Source: Bacteroidales bacterium UBA6428 (GTDB taxonomy: Bacteria > Bacteroidota > Bacteroidia > Bacteroidales > UBA932). Taken from it: 44,869 bases of DNA. The notes under the pieces are model-generated. The model did not search any database. It saw only the letters and a list, made by a program, of their open reading frames with translations, and was not told the DNA's origin. The stretch lies in NCBI GenBank assembly GCA_002437305.1, contig DJOW01000067.1, positions 1 through 44,869 of the forward strand. The letters are read 5' to 3'. Numbering within the stretch: position 1 is the first letter of the stretch; every line of letters starts with the position of its first letter. Positions 1 to 7,592 of the stretch are shown in pieces. The translations under genes were made by a program, and so were the position numbers.

Positions 1-16
1 AAACCGTCGGTTGTTA

Positions 17-24
17 TATCTTTG
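17..24 (+). promoter_or_regulatory. Bacteroides-type -7 box before the YeiH-like gene
   Basis: TATCTTTG fits the Bacteroides sigma-ABfr -7 consensus TAnnTTTG and lies 35 bases before the ATG at 60. The -33 region would start at or before the window edge and cannot be judged. Confidence 0.55.
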
Positions 25-59
25 CAAAATAGTAAAACATCATACTAATTTTTCTACAG

Positions 60-1412
60 ATGGAGAAAGGCAAGACCGTCCCGGCTTTTTGGGGAAAGGA
101 GGACTGGCAGGCAATCTGGATCGGCGGCATAGTGATCGTCATAGCCTGCATCGCTGTCCTGACGAAAGCATTTGATTTTTCGGCTGTCAAATTCGCGACA
201 TGGACCCTTGGGGAGAATCTCACCGGAGCAGCCGCGGCAAAGGTTGTCCCATTGGGTGAGCAGCTTGGAGCCTGGGCATTCTGGCGCAAGTTCCTCGTGA
301 CGTTCATCACTCTCGGAACGCTGTTCACGGTGGGAGTCAAGCTTCAGGGCGAAAGCGTGAAGAAGTATATTCCCGCGATCATCGGACTGTTCGTCATAGC
401 TCTGGCTGTTCGTCTCATAAGCGCTGAATATACCCTCAACCGCTACCTCGAATGGGCTTTCTGGGCGCTTCTGGTGGGTCTTCTGATCTCCAACACGGTC
501 GGAGTCCCGAACTGGCTCAAGCCGGCCATCAAGACCGAGTTCTACATCAAGTCCGGCCTTGTCATAATGGGATTCTCCGTGCTGTTCTCCAACATCGCCA
601 AATTCGGTCTCTACGGCCTCGGAATTGCCTGGATCGTGACCCCGATTGTGATTCTGTTCATGTGGTGGTTCGGAACCAGAGTCTTGAAAATAGGCAACAA
701 ACCGCTTGTCATCACGATGGCGACGGCGACCAGCGTCTGCGGGACCAGCGCGGCGATCGCCACAGCAGCGGCATCAAACGCCAAGAAGAACGACCTCTCA
801 ATCACGGTGTCCATATCCATCATATTCACAATCATCATGATGGTGCTTGAGCCCGTGATCATCAAGGCCTGCGGGATGTCTCAGATCATGGGCGGCTCTC
901 TCATCGGAGGTACTGTTGACTCAACCGGTGCTGTCGTTGTGGCAGGAACAGCCCTTGGTCCGGAGGCCCAGCAGGCCGCCGTGCTTGTGAAATCAATCCA
1001 GAACATCCTGATCGGATTCATCGCCTTCTTCGTGGCAGTCTTCTTCGCCACAAGGGTGGACAACACAGGAGCGAAAGTGGGCGCCGGCGAGATCTGGTAC
1101 AGATTCCCGAAGTTCATTCTCGGTTTCTTCATCGCCTCGATGGTGGCCTCGTTCCTGATCCAGCCTCTCTGCGGAGCCGATCAGGTCGGAGCCATCAACA
1201 AGGTTCTGGACCAGTACAAGAACTGGGCTTTCGTCCTTGCGTTCACCAGCATCGGACTGGACACGAACTTCAAGGAGATCATCAAGCAGATGCAGGGCGG
1301 CAAGGTGCTCTGGCTCTACATCATAGGCCAGCTTTTCAACATCGCGCTGACGTTCTTCGCCGTCTGGTTCCTCCTCTCCGGCAAGTTCTTCCCGATCCCT
1401 GTTCTTGATTAA
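60..1412 (+). CDS. YeiH-family putative sulfate exporter (UPF0324)
   Basis: A 450-residue polytopic inner-membrane protein with about ten to eleven hydrophobic segments. It resembles the YeiH/Cons_hypoth698 family, annotated as putative sulfate exporters, whose substrate is rarely proven. Family-like glycine- and serine-rich stretches are visible: a CGTSAA run at residues 227-232, followed by a long hydrophobic pair of helices and a GGTVDSTGA stretch near 283-291. The N-terminal 100 residues are longer than in short YeiH proteins and carry extra hydrophobic segments (about 20-37 and 78-93). The ATG at 60 follows a good -7 box. The stop codon overlaps the start of the next gene by one base (TAATG), so the two are probably translationally coupled. 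Family is fairly sure; substrate is not. Confidence 0.8.
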   Translation: MEKGKTVPAFWGKEDWQAIWIGGIVIVIACIAVLTKAFDFSAVKFATWTLGENLTGAAAAKVVPLGEQLGAWAFWRKFLVTFITLGTLFTVGVKLQGESVKKYIPAIIGLFVIALAVRLISAEYTLNRYLEWAFWALLVGLLISNTVGVPNWLKPAIKTEFYIKSGLVIMGFSVLFSNIAKFGLYGLGIAWIVTPIVILFMWWFGTRVLKIGNKPLVITMATATSVCGTSAAIATAAASNAKKNDLSITVSISIIFTIIMMVLEPVIIKACGMSQIMGGSLIGGTVDSTGAVVVAGTALGPEAQQAAVLVKSIQNILIGFIAFFVAVFFATRVDNTGAKVGAGEIWYRFPKFILGFFIASMVASFLIQPLCGADQVGAINKVLDQYKNWAFVLAFTSIGLDTNFKEIIKQMQGGKVLWLYIIGQLFNIALTFFAVWFLLSGKFFPIPVLD

Positions 1413-1687
1413 TGAATATCCCAGGCAAAAGAATCGTCAAGGTTCTTACCCTGACCGTCATAGGGGCGACCGTTCTTGCCGCCCTTTACATAATGGCAAA
1501 CGGACTTGGGCTCCAGGACTCGCTCGATTTCGGGGCGGGAGCATATTACTACGCCGACATCCCCGAGTTTGACAAATACACCCAAGGCACGCATTATGCA
1601 GCCAAACTGCCGTTCTGGGTCTACCTGGCCCTGTTCCTAGCATGGGGAGCGCTGATGTACAGGGTCTGGAAATGGCTTGACAAATAA
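1412..1687 (+). CDS. Small two-helix membrane protein coupled to the YeiH-like transporter
   Basis: This 91-residue protein has no family I recognise. It has one hydrophobic helix at about residues 9-29 and a second at about 66-84, joined by a roughly 36-residue polar, tyrosine-rich segment that probably lies outside the membrane. The C-terminus is short and basic (VWKWLDK). Its ATG overlaps the transporter stop codon by one base, the classic arrangement for coupled translation of partner proteins. I infer an accessory or stabilising subunit of the transporter; nothing in the sequence shows a catalytic role. Confidence 0.65.
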   Translation: MNIPGKRIVKVLTLTVIGATVLAALYIMANGLGLQDSLDFGAGAYYYADIPEFDKYTQGTHYAAKLPFWVYLALFLAWGALMYRVWKWLDK

Positions 1688-1750
1688 GGGTAACGCTTAC
1701 CGCGCCGCGGCGGCAAACAAACCGGCCCGACAAGGGAACTTTTATAATAA

Positions 1751-2407
1751 ATGAATATGCCAGAGAAAGTCACAGCGACGTGTTCCGCCTGCGGAGAAAA
1801 GCACGGAATCGAAGTTTGGAACAGAATAAATGTCGGAGATAATCCGGAATTGAAAGCGAAAGTCAAGGACGGCTCGCTGTTCGTGTGGGAATGCCCCCAC
1901 TGCGGCAAGGCGAATCTCATTCAAGGACAAACACTTTACCACGATCCCGGCGAGCGCCTTATGATCTGGCTTATGCCTGACGGAGTGCTGCCGGAGTCAC
2001 AGGAAAAGGCTCTCGAGGCCCAATTCGACAAGATTTCCGATAGTTTGGAAGGTTACACGCTCCGCCGCGTGGGCGATGTCGGCTCACTGATCGAGAAGGT
2101 CAACATCTTCGACGCCGGCCTTGATGACTGCGTGATTGAGATGAGCAAGTACATCACTAAAATGGAGATGATTGAGAAAGGCGGCGCCAAGGAACTGCTG
2201 AACGCGCCGTTCAAGTTCTATCACATGGACGGTCCGGACAACGACATCGAGTTCTCCTACCCCAAGGACGGCCGGATGCACGGCCTCCGCATCGGCTTCA
2301 ATGTCTACGAGGACTGCGCCGGAATCATCCGCCGCAACCCCACCGTCAAGCCCTCCCCCGGCTTCTCCCGCATCGACCCCGCCTGGGTCGCCCGCTTCTT
2401 CAGGTAG
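1751..2407 (+). CDS. CpXC-domain protein
   Basis: A 218-residue soluble protein. The N-terminal part has two Cys-x-x-Cys knuckles, C11/C14 (CSAC) and C48/C51 (CPHC), spaced as in the CpXC domain, a zinc-ribbon-like domain of unknown function. The segment after them (LYHDPGERLMIWLMPDG) also fits that family. The C-terminal 70 residues are less conserved and rich in aromatic and charged residues. There is no signal peptide or membrane segment. ATGs at 1751 and 1757 are both possible starts. It stands alone, 63 bases after the small membrane protein and convergent with galK, so context gives no role. Confidence 0.7.
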   Translation: MNMPEKVTATCSACGEKHGIEVWNRINVGDNPELKAKVKDGSLFVWECPHCGKANLIQGQTLYHDPGERLMIWLMPDGVLPESQEKALEAQFDKISDSLEGYTLRRVGDVGSLIEKVNIFDAGLDDCVIEMSKYITKMEMIEKGGAKELLNAPFKFYHMDGPDNDIEFSYPKDGRMHGLRIGFNVYEDCAGIIRRNPTVKPSPGFSRIDPAWVARFFR

Positions 2408-2492
2408 ACGGTTAATTTTGTGAATATGTCGGCGCTCGCACAGCGCATGCGCTGACACAGAAGATGACCGTCCGGAGCGACCACAGCATTTG

Positions 2493-2528
2493 AAAGGGCC
2501 GCAGAGGAACAATCCCGTGCGACCCTTT
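2493..2528. terminator. Possible hairpin terminator between convergent genes
   Basis: AAAGGGCCGCA at 2493-2503 can pair with TGCGACCCTTT at 2518-2528, with one mismatch. It lies between the convergent CpXC gene and galK. No long U-tract follows on either strand, so termination is only a possibility. Confidence 0.35.
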
Positions 2529-2548
2529 GTCGTATTAAGTAAAAAATA

Positions 2549-3700
2549 TTATTCAACTTTTCTGGCTCCGTCGCTGATCACGACATCGTAGAATTTCGGA
2601 TCATGGCCGAACCTGGCAGGGAACTGCTCCTTGACCGCGGCGATGAAGCCATCATAGAGGTCATCCTTCACAAGGTTGATGGTGCATCCACCGAAGCCCC
2701 CGCCCATAACACGTGAACCGGTCACATCGCACTTGCGCGCCAGTTTATTGAGGAAATCGAGTTCCTCGCAGCTGACCTCATAGAGCTTGCTGAGACCGAA
2801 ATGCGTCTGGTACATCATCTCTCCGGCAATCTCGTAATCGCCTCTCTCAAGCGCGTCACAAACATCGAGGACTCTCTGCACCTCTCCGATGACATACTCG
2901 GCCCTAAGGAAATCCTCCGCCGAGATCTCATCCCGTACCTCCTCAAGCCAGACTCTCTTGGCATCGCTGAGGAACTCGACTTCCGGATGGTTCTTTCTGA
3001 TTGCCCTTGCCGCGTTCTCACAAGACGCCCTTCTCTTGTTATACGCCGAGGAGGCCAGCTCATGTTTCACGCAAGAATCAACAAGAACGAGTTTGTAGCC
3101 TTTAGGATCAAAAGGGAAGTACTTGTACTCCAATGTCTTGCAGTTAAGACGGATAAGACTGCCTTTCTTTCCGAAAATCGAGGCGAACTGGTCCATGATT
3201 CCGCAGTTCACTCCGCAGTAGTTATGCTCCGTTGACTGACCGATCTTGGCCAGTTCAAACTTGTCGATCTTGTTGTCGAACAAATAGTTGATGGCAAACG
3301 CGAACGTACTCTCAAGAGCGGCGGAAGAGGAAAGCCCGGCTCCTAAAGGAACGTCCCCCGCGAAGACGGTGTCGAAACCCTCGACTTTTCCACCGCGCTT
3401 GATGGTCTCGCGGCACACACCGAAGATGTAGCGGGCCCACTGCTGCGCAGGTTTGTCCTCCTCATTGAGGCCGAACTCCACATACTCATCAAAGTCTATC
3501 GAGAAAGCCTTGACCTTCTGGGTCCCGTTGACTTTTATCTCAGCCATGATTCCGCGGTCGATGGCTCCCGGGAACACATACCCGCCATTGTAGTCAGTGT
3601 GCTCACCAATAAGATTTATGCGCCCCGCTGAGGCGAAAACCTCGCCTTCAGTGCCGAAGAGAGTCTTGAATTTCTCCCTGATTCTGTTTTTCATTTCCAT
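2549..3700 (-). CDS. galK: Galactokinase
   Basis: Phosphorylates alpha-D-galactose at C1 with ATP, the entry step of the Leloir pathway, in the cytoplasm. At 383 residues it has the normal family length. The galactokinase signature GRINLIGEHTDY sits at residues 26-37. The GHMP-kinase ATP loop PLGAGLSSSAALE is at 118-130. The catalytic Asp is probably D170 in GIMDQF. The third GHMP motif (MGGGFGGC) is near the C-terminus. The start is ATG at 3700; an ATG two codons later is also possible. A TAAATTTG box lies upstream at 3764-3771. No transporter or other Leloir gene is adjacent, so it appears to be a single-gene transcript. Confidence 0.95.
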   Translation of the reverse strand: MEMKNRIREKFKTLFGTEGEVFASAGRINLIGEHTDYNGGYVFPGAIDRGIMAEIKVNGTQKVKAFSIDFDEYVEFGLNEEDKPAQQWARYIFGVCRETIKRGGKVEGFDTVFAGDVPLGAGLSSSAALESTFAFAINYLFDNKIDKFELAKIGQSTEHNYCGVNCGIMDQFASIFGKKGSLIRLNCKTLEYKYFPFDPKGYKLVLVDSCVKHELASSAYNKRRASCENAARAIRKNHPEVEFLSDAKRVWLEEVRDEISAEDFLRAEYVIGEVQRVLDVCDALERGDYEIAGEMMYQTHFGLSKLYEVSCEELDFLNKLARKCDVTGSRVMGGGFGGCTINLVKDDLYDGFIAAVKEQFPARFGHDPKFYDVVISDGARKVE

Positions 3701-3763
3701 ATTATGTGATTTTTAGTATAGTCTTAATTAAGGAAGATGCCGCAAAACAGACTTTCCAGTAAG

Positions 3764-3771
3764 CAAATTTA
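3764..3771 (-). promoter_or_regulatory. Candidate -7 box for galK
   Basis: On the minus strand the sequence reads TAAATTTG, matching TAnnTTTG, 63 bases before the galK ATG. A clear TTTG at -33 is not seen (TTTC is near the expected place). Confidence 0.4.
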
Positions 3772-3814
3772 AGAATTATTTATTGATATTTCACCTGAAA
3801 TTTTTAATGATTAT

Positions 3815-4843
3815 TCACCTTATGGAAACAATTATCGGGCAATGGTCACTGACTCCACCAACATACCTAGGTCCAGTGTACGTACGAAGCGGTTTTTCCC
3901 CTGAATGAGCGTTGTCACGGGTCATCAGAAACGGAAGCCTCAAAACCTTCATTTCTTGAATATGCCCGTCCCGCACAAGGCTTTCAGAGGCAAAGAACAT
4001 GTCTATCATCTCCCATTTACCTGAATATCTTATCGTTCCCTCTCCCCTTCCCGCCAACGTTGCCGACAGATTGATCAAAGGGCAAGGCCGCCCGTCCGTC
4101 AAAATCCTGAAAGCCGGATTCTCAGGAGTGTCGTTGAAGTCGCCCATCGCGACTATATTCATTGATCCTGCCTTTTGAAGCGAATCCGCCGCCTCGCGCA
4201 GCCGCCCCAGCGCGACCTTCCTTCTGTCCCCGGTCCTGCCTCCATACTTGGAGGGATGATGGTTCACTAGAAACGCGATGCTGTCTCCGTCCTGCTTCAG
4301 GAATTTTGCAAGGAGTATGTCCCTTGTCCTGAAAGGAGGGTCGGAATCTCCTCCGACCCTCAATGGAGAGGCTCCGGCCAGCCTGAGCCTGGAAGCCCTG
4401 TAAAGCAGAGCCACATCTATCCCGCGAGGATCCGGAGAGTCAAAGTGCACGATCTCATAGTCCGTCTTATACAGAGGTGTGTCCCTCAGAAGCCGGTCAA
4501 GGACAAAACGGTTCTCAACCTCCGCCACGCCGATGACATCGGGAAGCAATCCCTCGTTGTCTTTTATCCAGAACACGGACTTGGCTATGGCATTGCATTT
4601 CGCGGCGAATCTACGTTTTGTCCAACGTCTTTTACCGAAAGAGGTGAACCCGGCCTCTGAATCGCTGCCGTTGAGGCTGTCCCTCCGCCAATCAAAAAGA
4701 TTCTCCAGATTCCAGAACATCACAAGCATCCGATCCTCCTCCGCTCCGGCGGCCGCGAACCTGGGACCATGACCTGCATGAAGACATTCGGCAGACCGGA
4801 ACAGAAGAAGAAAGGCAGAGAGTATCATGAGCATTCTTTTCAT
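3815..4843 (-). CDS. Secreted endonuclease/exonuclease/phosphatase-family protein
   Basis: A metal-dependent hydrolase of the DNase I-like fold, acting on a phosphodiester or phosphomonoester that the sequence does not reveal. I place the start at ATG 4843, giving 342 residues, because a clean signal peptide (MKRMLMILSAFLLLF) begins there; the open frame extends upstream to 4957. Family motifs in order are FWNLENLFD at 43-51 (metal-ligand Asn/Glu), GVAEVEN at 105-111 (catalytic Glu), HHPSKYGG mid-protein, GDFNDTPENP in the second half (Asp/Asn pair), and SDHCPI at the C-terminus (catalytic Asp-His). It should act in the periplasm or outside the cell. It is divergent from ychF. Confidence 0.85.
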   Translation of the reverse strand: MKRMLMILSAFLLLFRSAECLHAGHGPRFAAAGAEEDRMLVMFWNLENLFDWRRDSLNGSDSEAGFTSFGKRRWTKRRFAAKCNAIAKSVFWIKDNEGLLPDVIGVAEVENRFVLDRLLRDTPLYKTDYEIVHFDSPDPRGIDVALLYRASRLRLAGASPLRVGGDSDPPFRTRDILLAKFLKQDGDSIAFLVNHHPSKYGGRTGDRRKVALGRLREAADSLQKAGSMNIVAMGDFNDTPENPAFRILTDGRPCPLINLSATLAGRGEGTIRYSGKWEMIDMFFASESLVRDGHIQEMKVLRLPFLMTRDNAHSGEKPLRTYTGPRYVGGVSDHCPIIVSIR

Positions 4844-4925
4844 TCCGAAGACAAATATGCGGCACAAAAACGTAAAAAACGAAAAGAAACAGAAATACCA
4901 CCTCACATACCCCCGAAAACTTTCG

Positions 4926-4933
4926 TATCTTTG
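4926..4933 (+). promoter_or_regulatory. -7 box for ychF
   Basis: TATCTTTG, a full match to TAnnTTTG, lies 61 bases before the ychF ATG. No clear TTTG is seen at -33. Confidence 0.5.
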
Positions 4934-4994
4934 TCCAAGGCTTTTGGTAAGCCCCAAGGTTACTGCAAGCCGATTTTAGATTTCAATAAGAAGT

Positions 4995-6098
4995 ATGTCA
5001 TTAAAATGCGGTATAGTCGGACTGCCGAATGTCGGCAAGTCTACTCTCTTCAACTGTGTAAGCTCAGGCAAGGCCCAGAGCGCGAACTTTCCTTTCTGCA
5101 CTATAGAGCCCAACCTCGGCTCGACAAACGTTCCGGACAAAAGGCTGGAGGTTCTCGCGGACATGTGCAAGCCTAAAAGCGTTGTGCCGGCCACGGTGGA
5201 CATCGTGGACATCGCCGGCCTAGTAAAAGGGGCAAGCAAGGGAGAAGGTCTTGGAAACCAGTTCCTTGCCAACATCCGTGAGACTGACGCCATACTTCAT
5301 GTGCTCAGATGCTTCGATGACGGTAATGTGGTCCACGTGGACGGTTGTGTTGATCCTGTACGCGACAAGGAAGTTGTGGACACAGAGCTCCAGATCAAGG
5401 ATCTTGAGACGGTAGAGTCTCGTCTAGCCAAGAGCCAGAAACAGGCCACGACAGGCGGAGACAAGGATGCGAAGAAACTTGTAGCCCTCCTGCTCCGCTA
5501 CAAGGAAGCACTTGAGCAGGGTAAGTCCTGCAGGTCAGTAGAGTTACTGAACGAGGAGGAGGCCGCCATGGCCAAGGATCTGTTCCTGCTGACCAACAAG
5601 CCGGTGATGTACGTCTGCAACGTGGACGATGCTTCGGCTGTCAACGGCAACAAGTACGTGGAGGCCGTCCGTGAGGCAGTCAAGGAGGAGAACGCCGAGA
5701 TTCTTGTTATTTCCGCCAAGACCGAGTCCGAGATCGCCGAGATGGACTCCTACGAGGATCGCCAGATGTTCCTGGAGGAGATGGGGCTGAAGGAATCCGG
5801 CGTGGTAAGACTCATTCAGGGTGCCTACCTCCTTCTTGGACTTCAGACATTCTTCACGGCCGGATCAGACGAGTGCCGCGCCTGGACAATCCACAAGGGC
5901 GACAAGGCCCCCAAGGCCGCCGGAGTGATCCACACAGACTTCGAAAAAGGCTTCATCAGAGCCGAGGTCATCAAGTACGACGACTTCGTCACACTCGGCA
6001 GCGAAAGCGCGGTAAGGGCCGCCGGAAAGCTCGCTACCGAAGGCAAGGAATATGTTGTCCAGGACGGCGACATAATGCACTTCCTGTTCAACGTCTAA
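4995..6098 (+). CDS. ychF: YchF, Obg-family ATPase
   Basis: A ribosome-associated P-loop NTPase of the Obg/TRAFAC group that prefers ATP over GTP. It is 367 residues, the usual length. The P-loop GLPNVGKST is at residues 9-17 and DIAGLVKGAS (G3) follows near 70-80. The position of the usual G4 NKxD is occupied by NVDD, consistent with the ATP preference known for the family. The C-terminal 80-90 residues form the TGS domain. The start is ATG at 4995. It is a single gene followed by a strong terminator. Confidence 0.96.
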   Translation: MSLKCGIVGLPNVGKSTLFNCVSSGKAQSANFPFCTIEPNLGSTNVPDKRLEVLADMCKPKSVVPATVDIVDIAGLVKGASKGEGLGNQFLANIRETDAILHVLRCFDDGNVVHVDGCVDPVRDKEVVDTELQIKDLETVESRLAKSQKQATTGGDKDAKKLVALLLRYKEALEQGKSCRSVELLNEEEAAMAKDLFLLTNKPVMYVCNVDDASAVNGNKYVEAVREAVKEENAEILVISAKTESEIAEMDSYEDRQMFLEEMGLKESGVVRLIQGAYLLLGLQTFFTAGSDECRAWTIHKGDKAPKAAGVIHTDFEKGFIRAEVIKYDDFVTLGSESAVRAAGKLATEGKEYVVQDGDIMHFLFNV

Positions 6099-6142
6099 AA
6101 AAGAGGCGAGGCATTCAAGTCTGTGAATATCAACTATATACG

Positions 6143-6184
6143 CAAGTACCTTGTGCGTAAATCCGCATAAGGTACTTGTTTTAT
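6143..6184 (+). terminator. Rho-independent terminator of ychF
   Basis: A 15-bp stem (CAAGTACCTTGTGCG at 6143-6157 with its complement at 6164-6178, one G-T pair) closes a six-base loop and is followed by TTTTATT. It lies 45 bases after the ychF stop. Confidence 0.85.
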
Positions 6185-6198
6185 TCATTGATAAACAA

Positions 6199-6714
6199 TT
6201 AGTTATCCGCCATAAAGTTCATAGTAATCGTAGCTGTGTAGATTTTACCCTCATCCGTACGGACCTCCACTGTGATCTGATGTTCACCCGAAACAATAGG
6301 TTTTCTCTCGAAATGTAACCAAAATAATGGATATGGATTGTCATAACCGAGCAGAATCAAATCCTCCGCTGTCACATCTGGCAGCATTTTGTCTATAGGA
6401 TGACAAGTAAGTTTTTGACCTTCAGATATTCTCCAATATCTTGCAAGTTTTGCGAGAGTCTTTGAAACTTTATTCTTTGAGTAGTTGTAGTAGTCTGTAT
6501 AACCGCTGGATATGAACTTATACGGAGAGAACGCCACGAATTTACATAAGTCATTAAGGCTTTCACCTGCCGGATGTTTTTCATCATAATCTTTGTCTGA
6601 AGTGACTTTTATAGAGTCAAAATCCTCCGATATAAATGTCTGAGCAGTAAAATCATAACCATTAATTACACTTATTTTCTGATTATATGAAAGATCGTTG
6701 TGCTTCCGACACAA
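6199..6714 (-). pseudogene. Probable N-terminally truncated Bacteroidales hypothetical protein
   Basis: An open frame of 171 codons for which I recognise no family. The only in-frame start is a TTG at 6714, and a stop codon lies six codons further upstream. ATGs just upstream are in other frames and give peptides of at most 16 residues. The protein begins directly with soluble sequence, with no signal peptide, whereas its C-terminus (alternating strands, ending VEVRTDEGKIYTATITMNF) looks like the end of a secreted beta-sandwich protein. A strong Bacteroides-type promoter lies only 46 bases upstream. The simplest reading is a gene that lost its N-terminus but kept its promoter; a genuine TTG-initiated cytoplasmic protein is the alternative. 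It is AT-rich compared with ychF. Confidence 0.5.
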
Positions 6715-6759
6715 GCTTTCATAAGCTTATCTTCATTATAATTAACTATGGTATAATCA

Positions 6760-6791
6760 CAAATATACATAAAACGTTTATACTTCGCAAA
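6760..6791 (-). promoter_or_regulatory. Full Bacteroides-type promoter with AAACGTTT palindrome in the spacer
   Basis: On the minus strand TTTG (6791-6788), a 20-base spacer and TATATTTG (6767-6760) match both promoter boxes at the expected distance. The spacer contains the palindrome AAACGTTT. The same arrangement recurs at 10856-10887. It points at the truncated gene ending at 6199. Confidence 0.65.
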
Positions 6792-7029
6792 CAAAAGTTA
6801 CTTTAGACACAAATTCAGCAAAGAACGACTTGTTCTACAAACACTTATAGTAAACCGACAGTGAGGCTCGTGTTGCAAATCGACTCAAGTACTTGGCCTA
6901 AAAACAGCAAGACACCAGTCATACGTGATACCTAAAGCAATGCTTATCAATATTTAGTGCGGAAAACAGCACCATAAACTCGTTTCATTAATTGAGAATC
7001 AGTAAATTATCCGCCACGCGGATCTATCA
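6792..7029. other. AT-rich intergenic region without a gene
   Basis: Together with the promoter, this fills the stretch 6715-7029 between the truncated gene and the beta-barrel gene. I see no open frame with coding character, no RNA gene and no convincing terminator here. Confidence 0.5.
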
Positions 7030-7584
7030 TCAAAACACATAACCGATCCTCAGATTAAGATTCCGGTTAGCCCGGTCTTCGAACAGGTACCCCAAGGAAA
7101 TCCTCAGATGTCGCCATAGCTCGACACCGACCCTTGGCATCACGCAAATGGGATAGTCCTGTTCCCCAGACTCTGAGTAAACATTGTACCCCTCATGCTT
7201 TATGTCCTCTGTCATGTCAAAATAGCCCAAGCCAAAACCAGCCCCGGCGAACACCTTCATTGAGCGCTGTCTGTAGAAAGCATAGTCGGACAGAAGAAAA
7301 ATATTCTTGGAAATAAAATCGCAGACCTCTCCATCATTGGTTTTACGGCTGAAAATCTGCACGCTTCCACCAAGCCCTATTTCCAATGGAATATTCTTGA
7401 AATTATACCTGATCTCGGCATAAGGCATCAGCCCTGCACCTACCTTGTCAAAAAACAGTTTGTCAAAAGACTGAATACCTCCGATTCCCAATTCAAAAGA
7501 CACGACCCTGTCTCTACTCGCTTGGCACATTCCCATAGAATGGAGCAGCAGGAACGCCAATAAAAACGCTATAAACTTTTTCAT
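7030..7584 (-). CDS. Small outer-membrane beta-barrel protein
   Basis: A 184-residue protein with a clear Sec signal peptide (MKKFIAFLLAFLLLHSMGMCQA). The remainder is a run of alternating amphipathic strands, rich in Gly and aromatic residues (FAGAGFGLGYFD, PRVGVELWRHLRISLGYLF), ending in an aromatic C-terminus (RIGYVF). That is the pattern of an eight-strand outer-membrane barrel recognised by BamA. Its start lies eight bases after the stop of the acidic lipoprotein gene, so the two are almost certainly cotranscribed and may form a complex. The specific role is unknown. Confidence 0.75.
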   Translation of the reverse strand: MKKFIAFLLAFLLLHSMGMCQASRDRVVSFELGIGGIQSFDKLFFDKVGAGLMPYAEIRYNFKNIPLEIGLGGSVQIFSRKTNDGEVCDFISKNIFLLSDYAFYRQRSMKVFAGAGFGLGYFDMTEDIKHEGYNVYSESGEQDYPICVMPRVGVELWRHLRISLGYLFEDRANRNLNLRIGYVF

Positions 7585-7592
7585 TGTCCTAT

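Noticed and set aside
2418..2452. GC-rich inverted repeat around GCGCATGCGC after the CpXC gene
   Set aside because: The stem is short with a wobble pair and no U-tract follows; the hairpin at 2493-2528 is the better candidate for the convergent junction.
4844..4957. Upstream extension of the endonuclease-family protein
   Set aside because: The extra 38 residues precede a complete signal peptide and cover the region holding the ychF promoter, so the start at 4843 is preferred.
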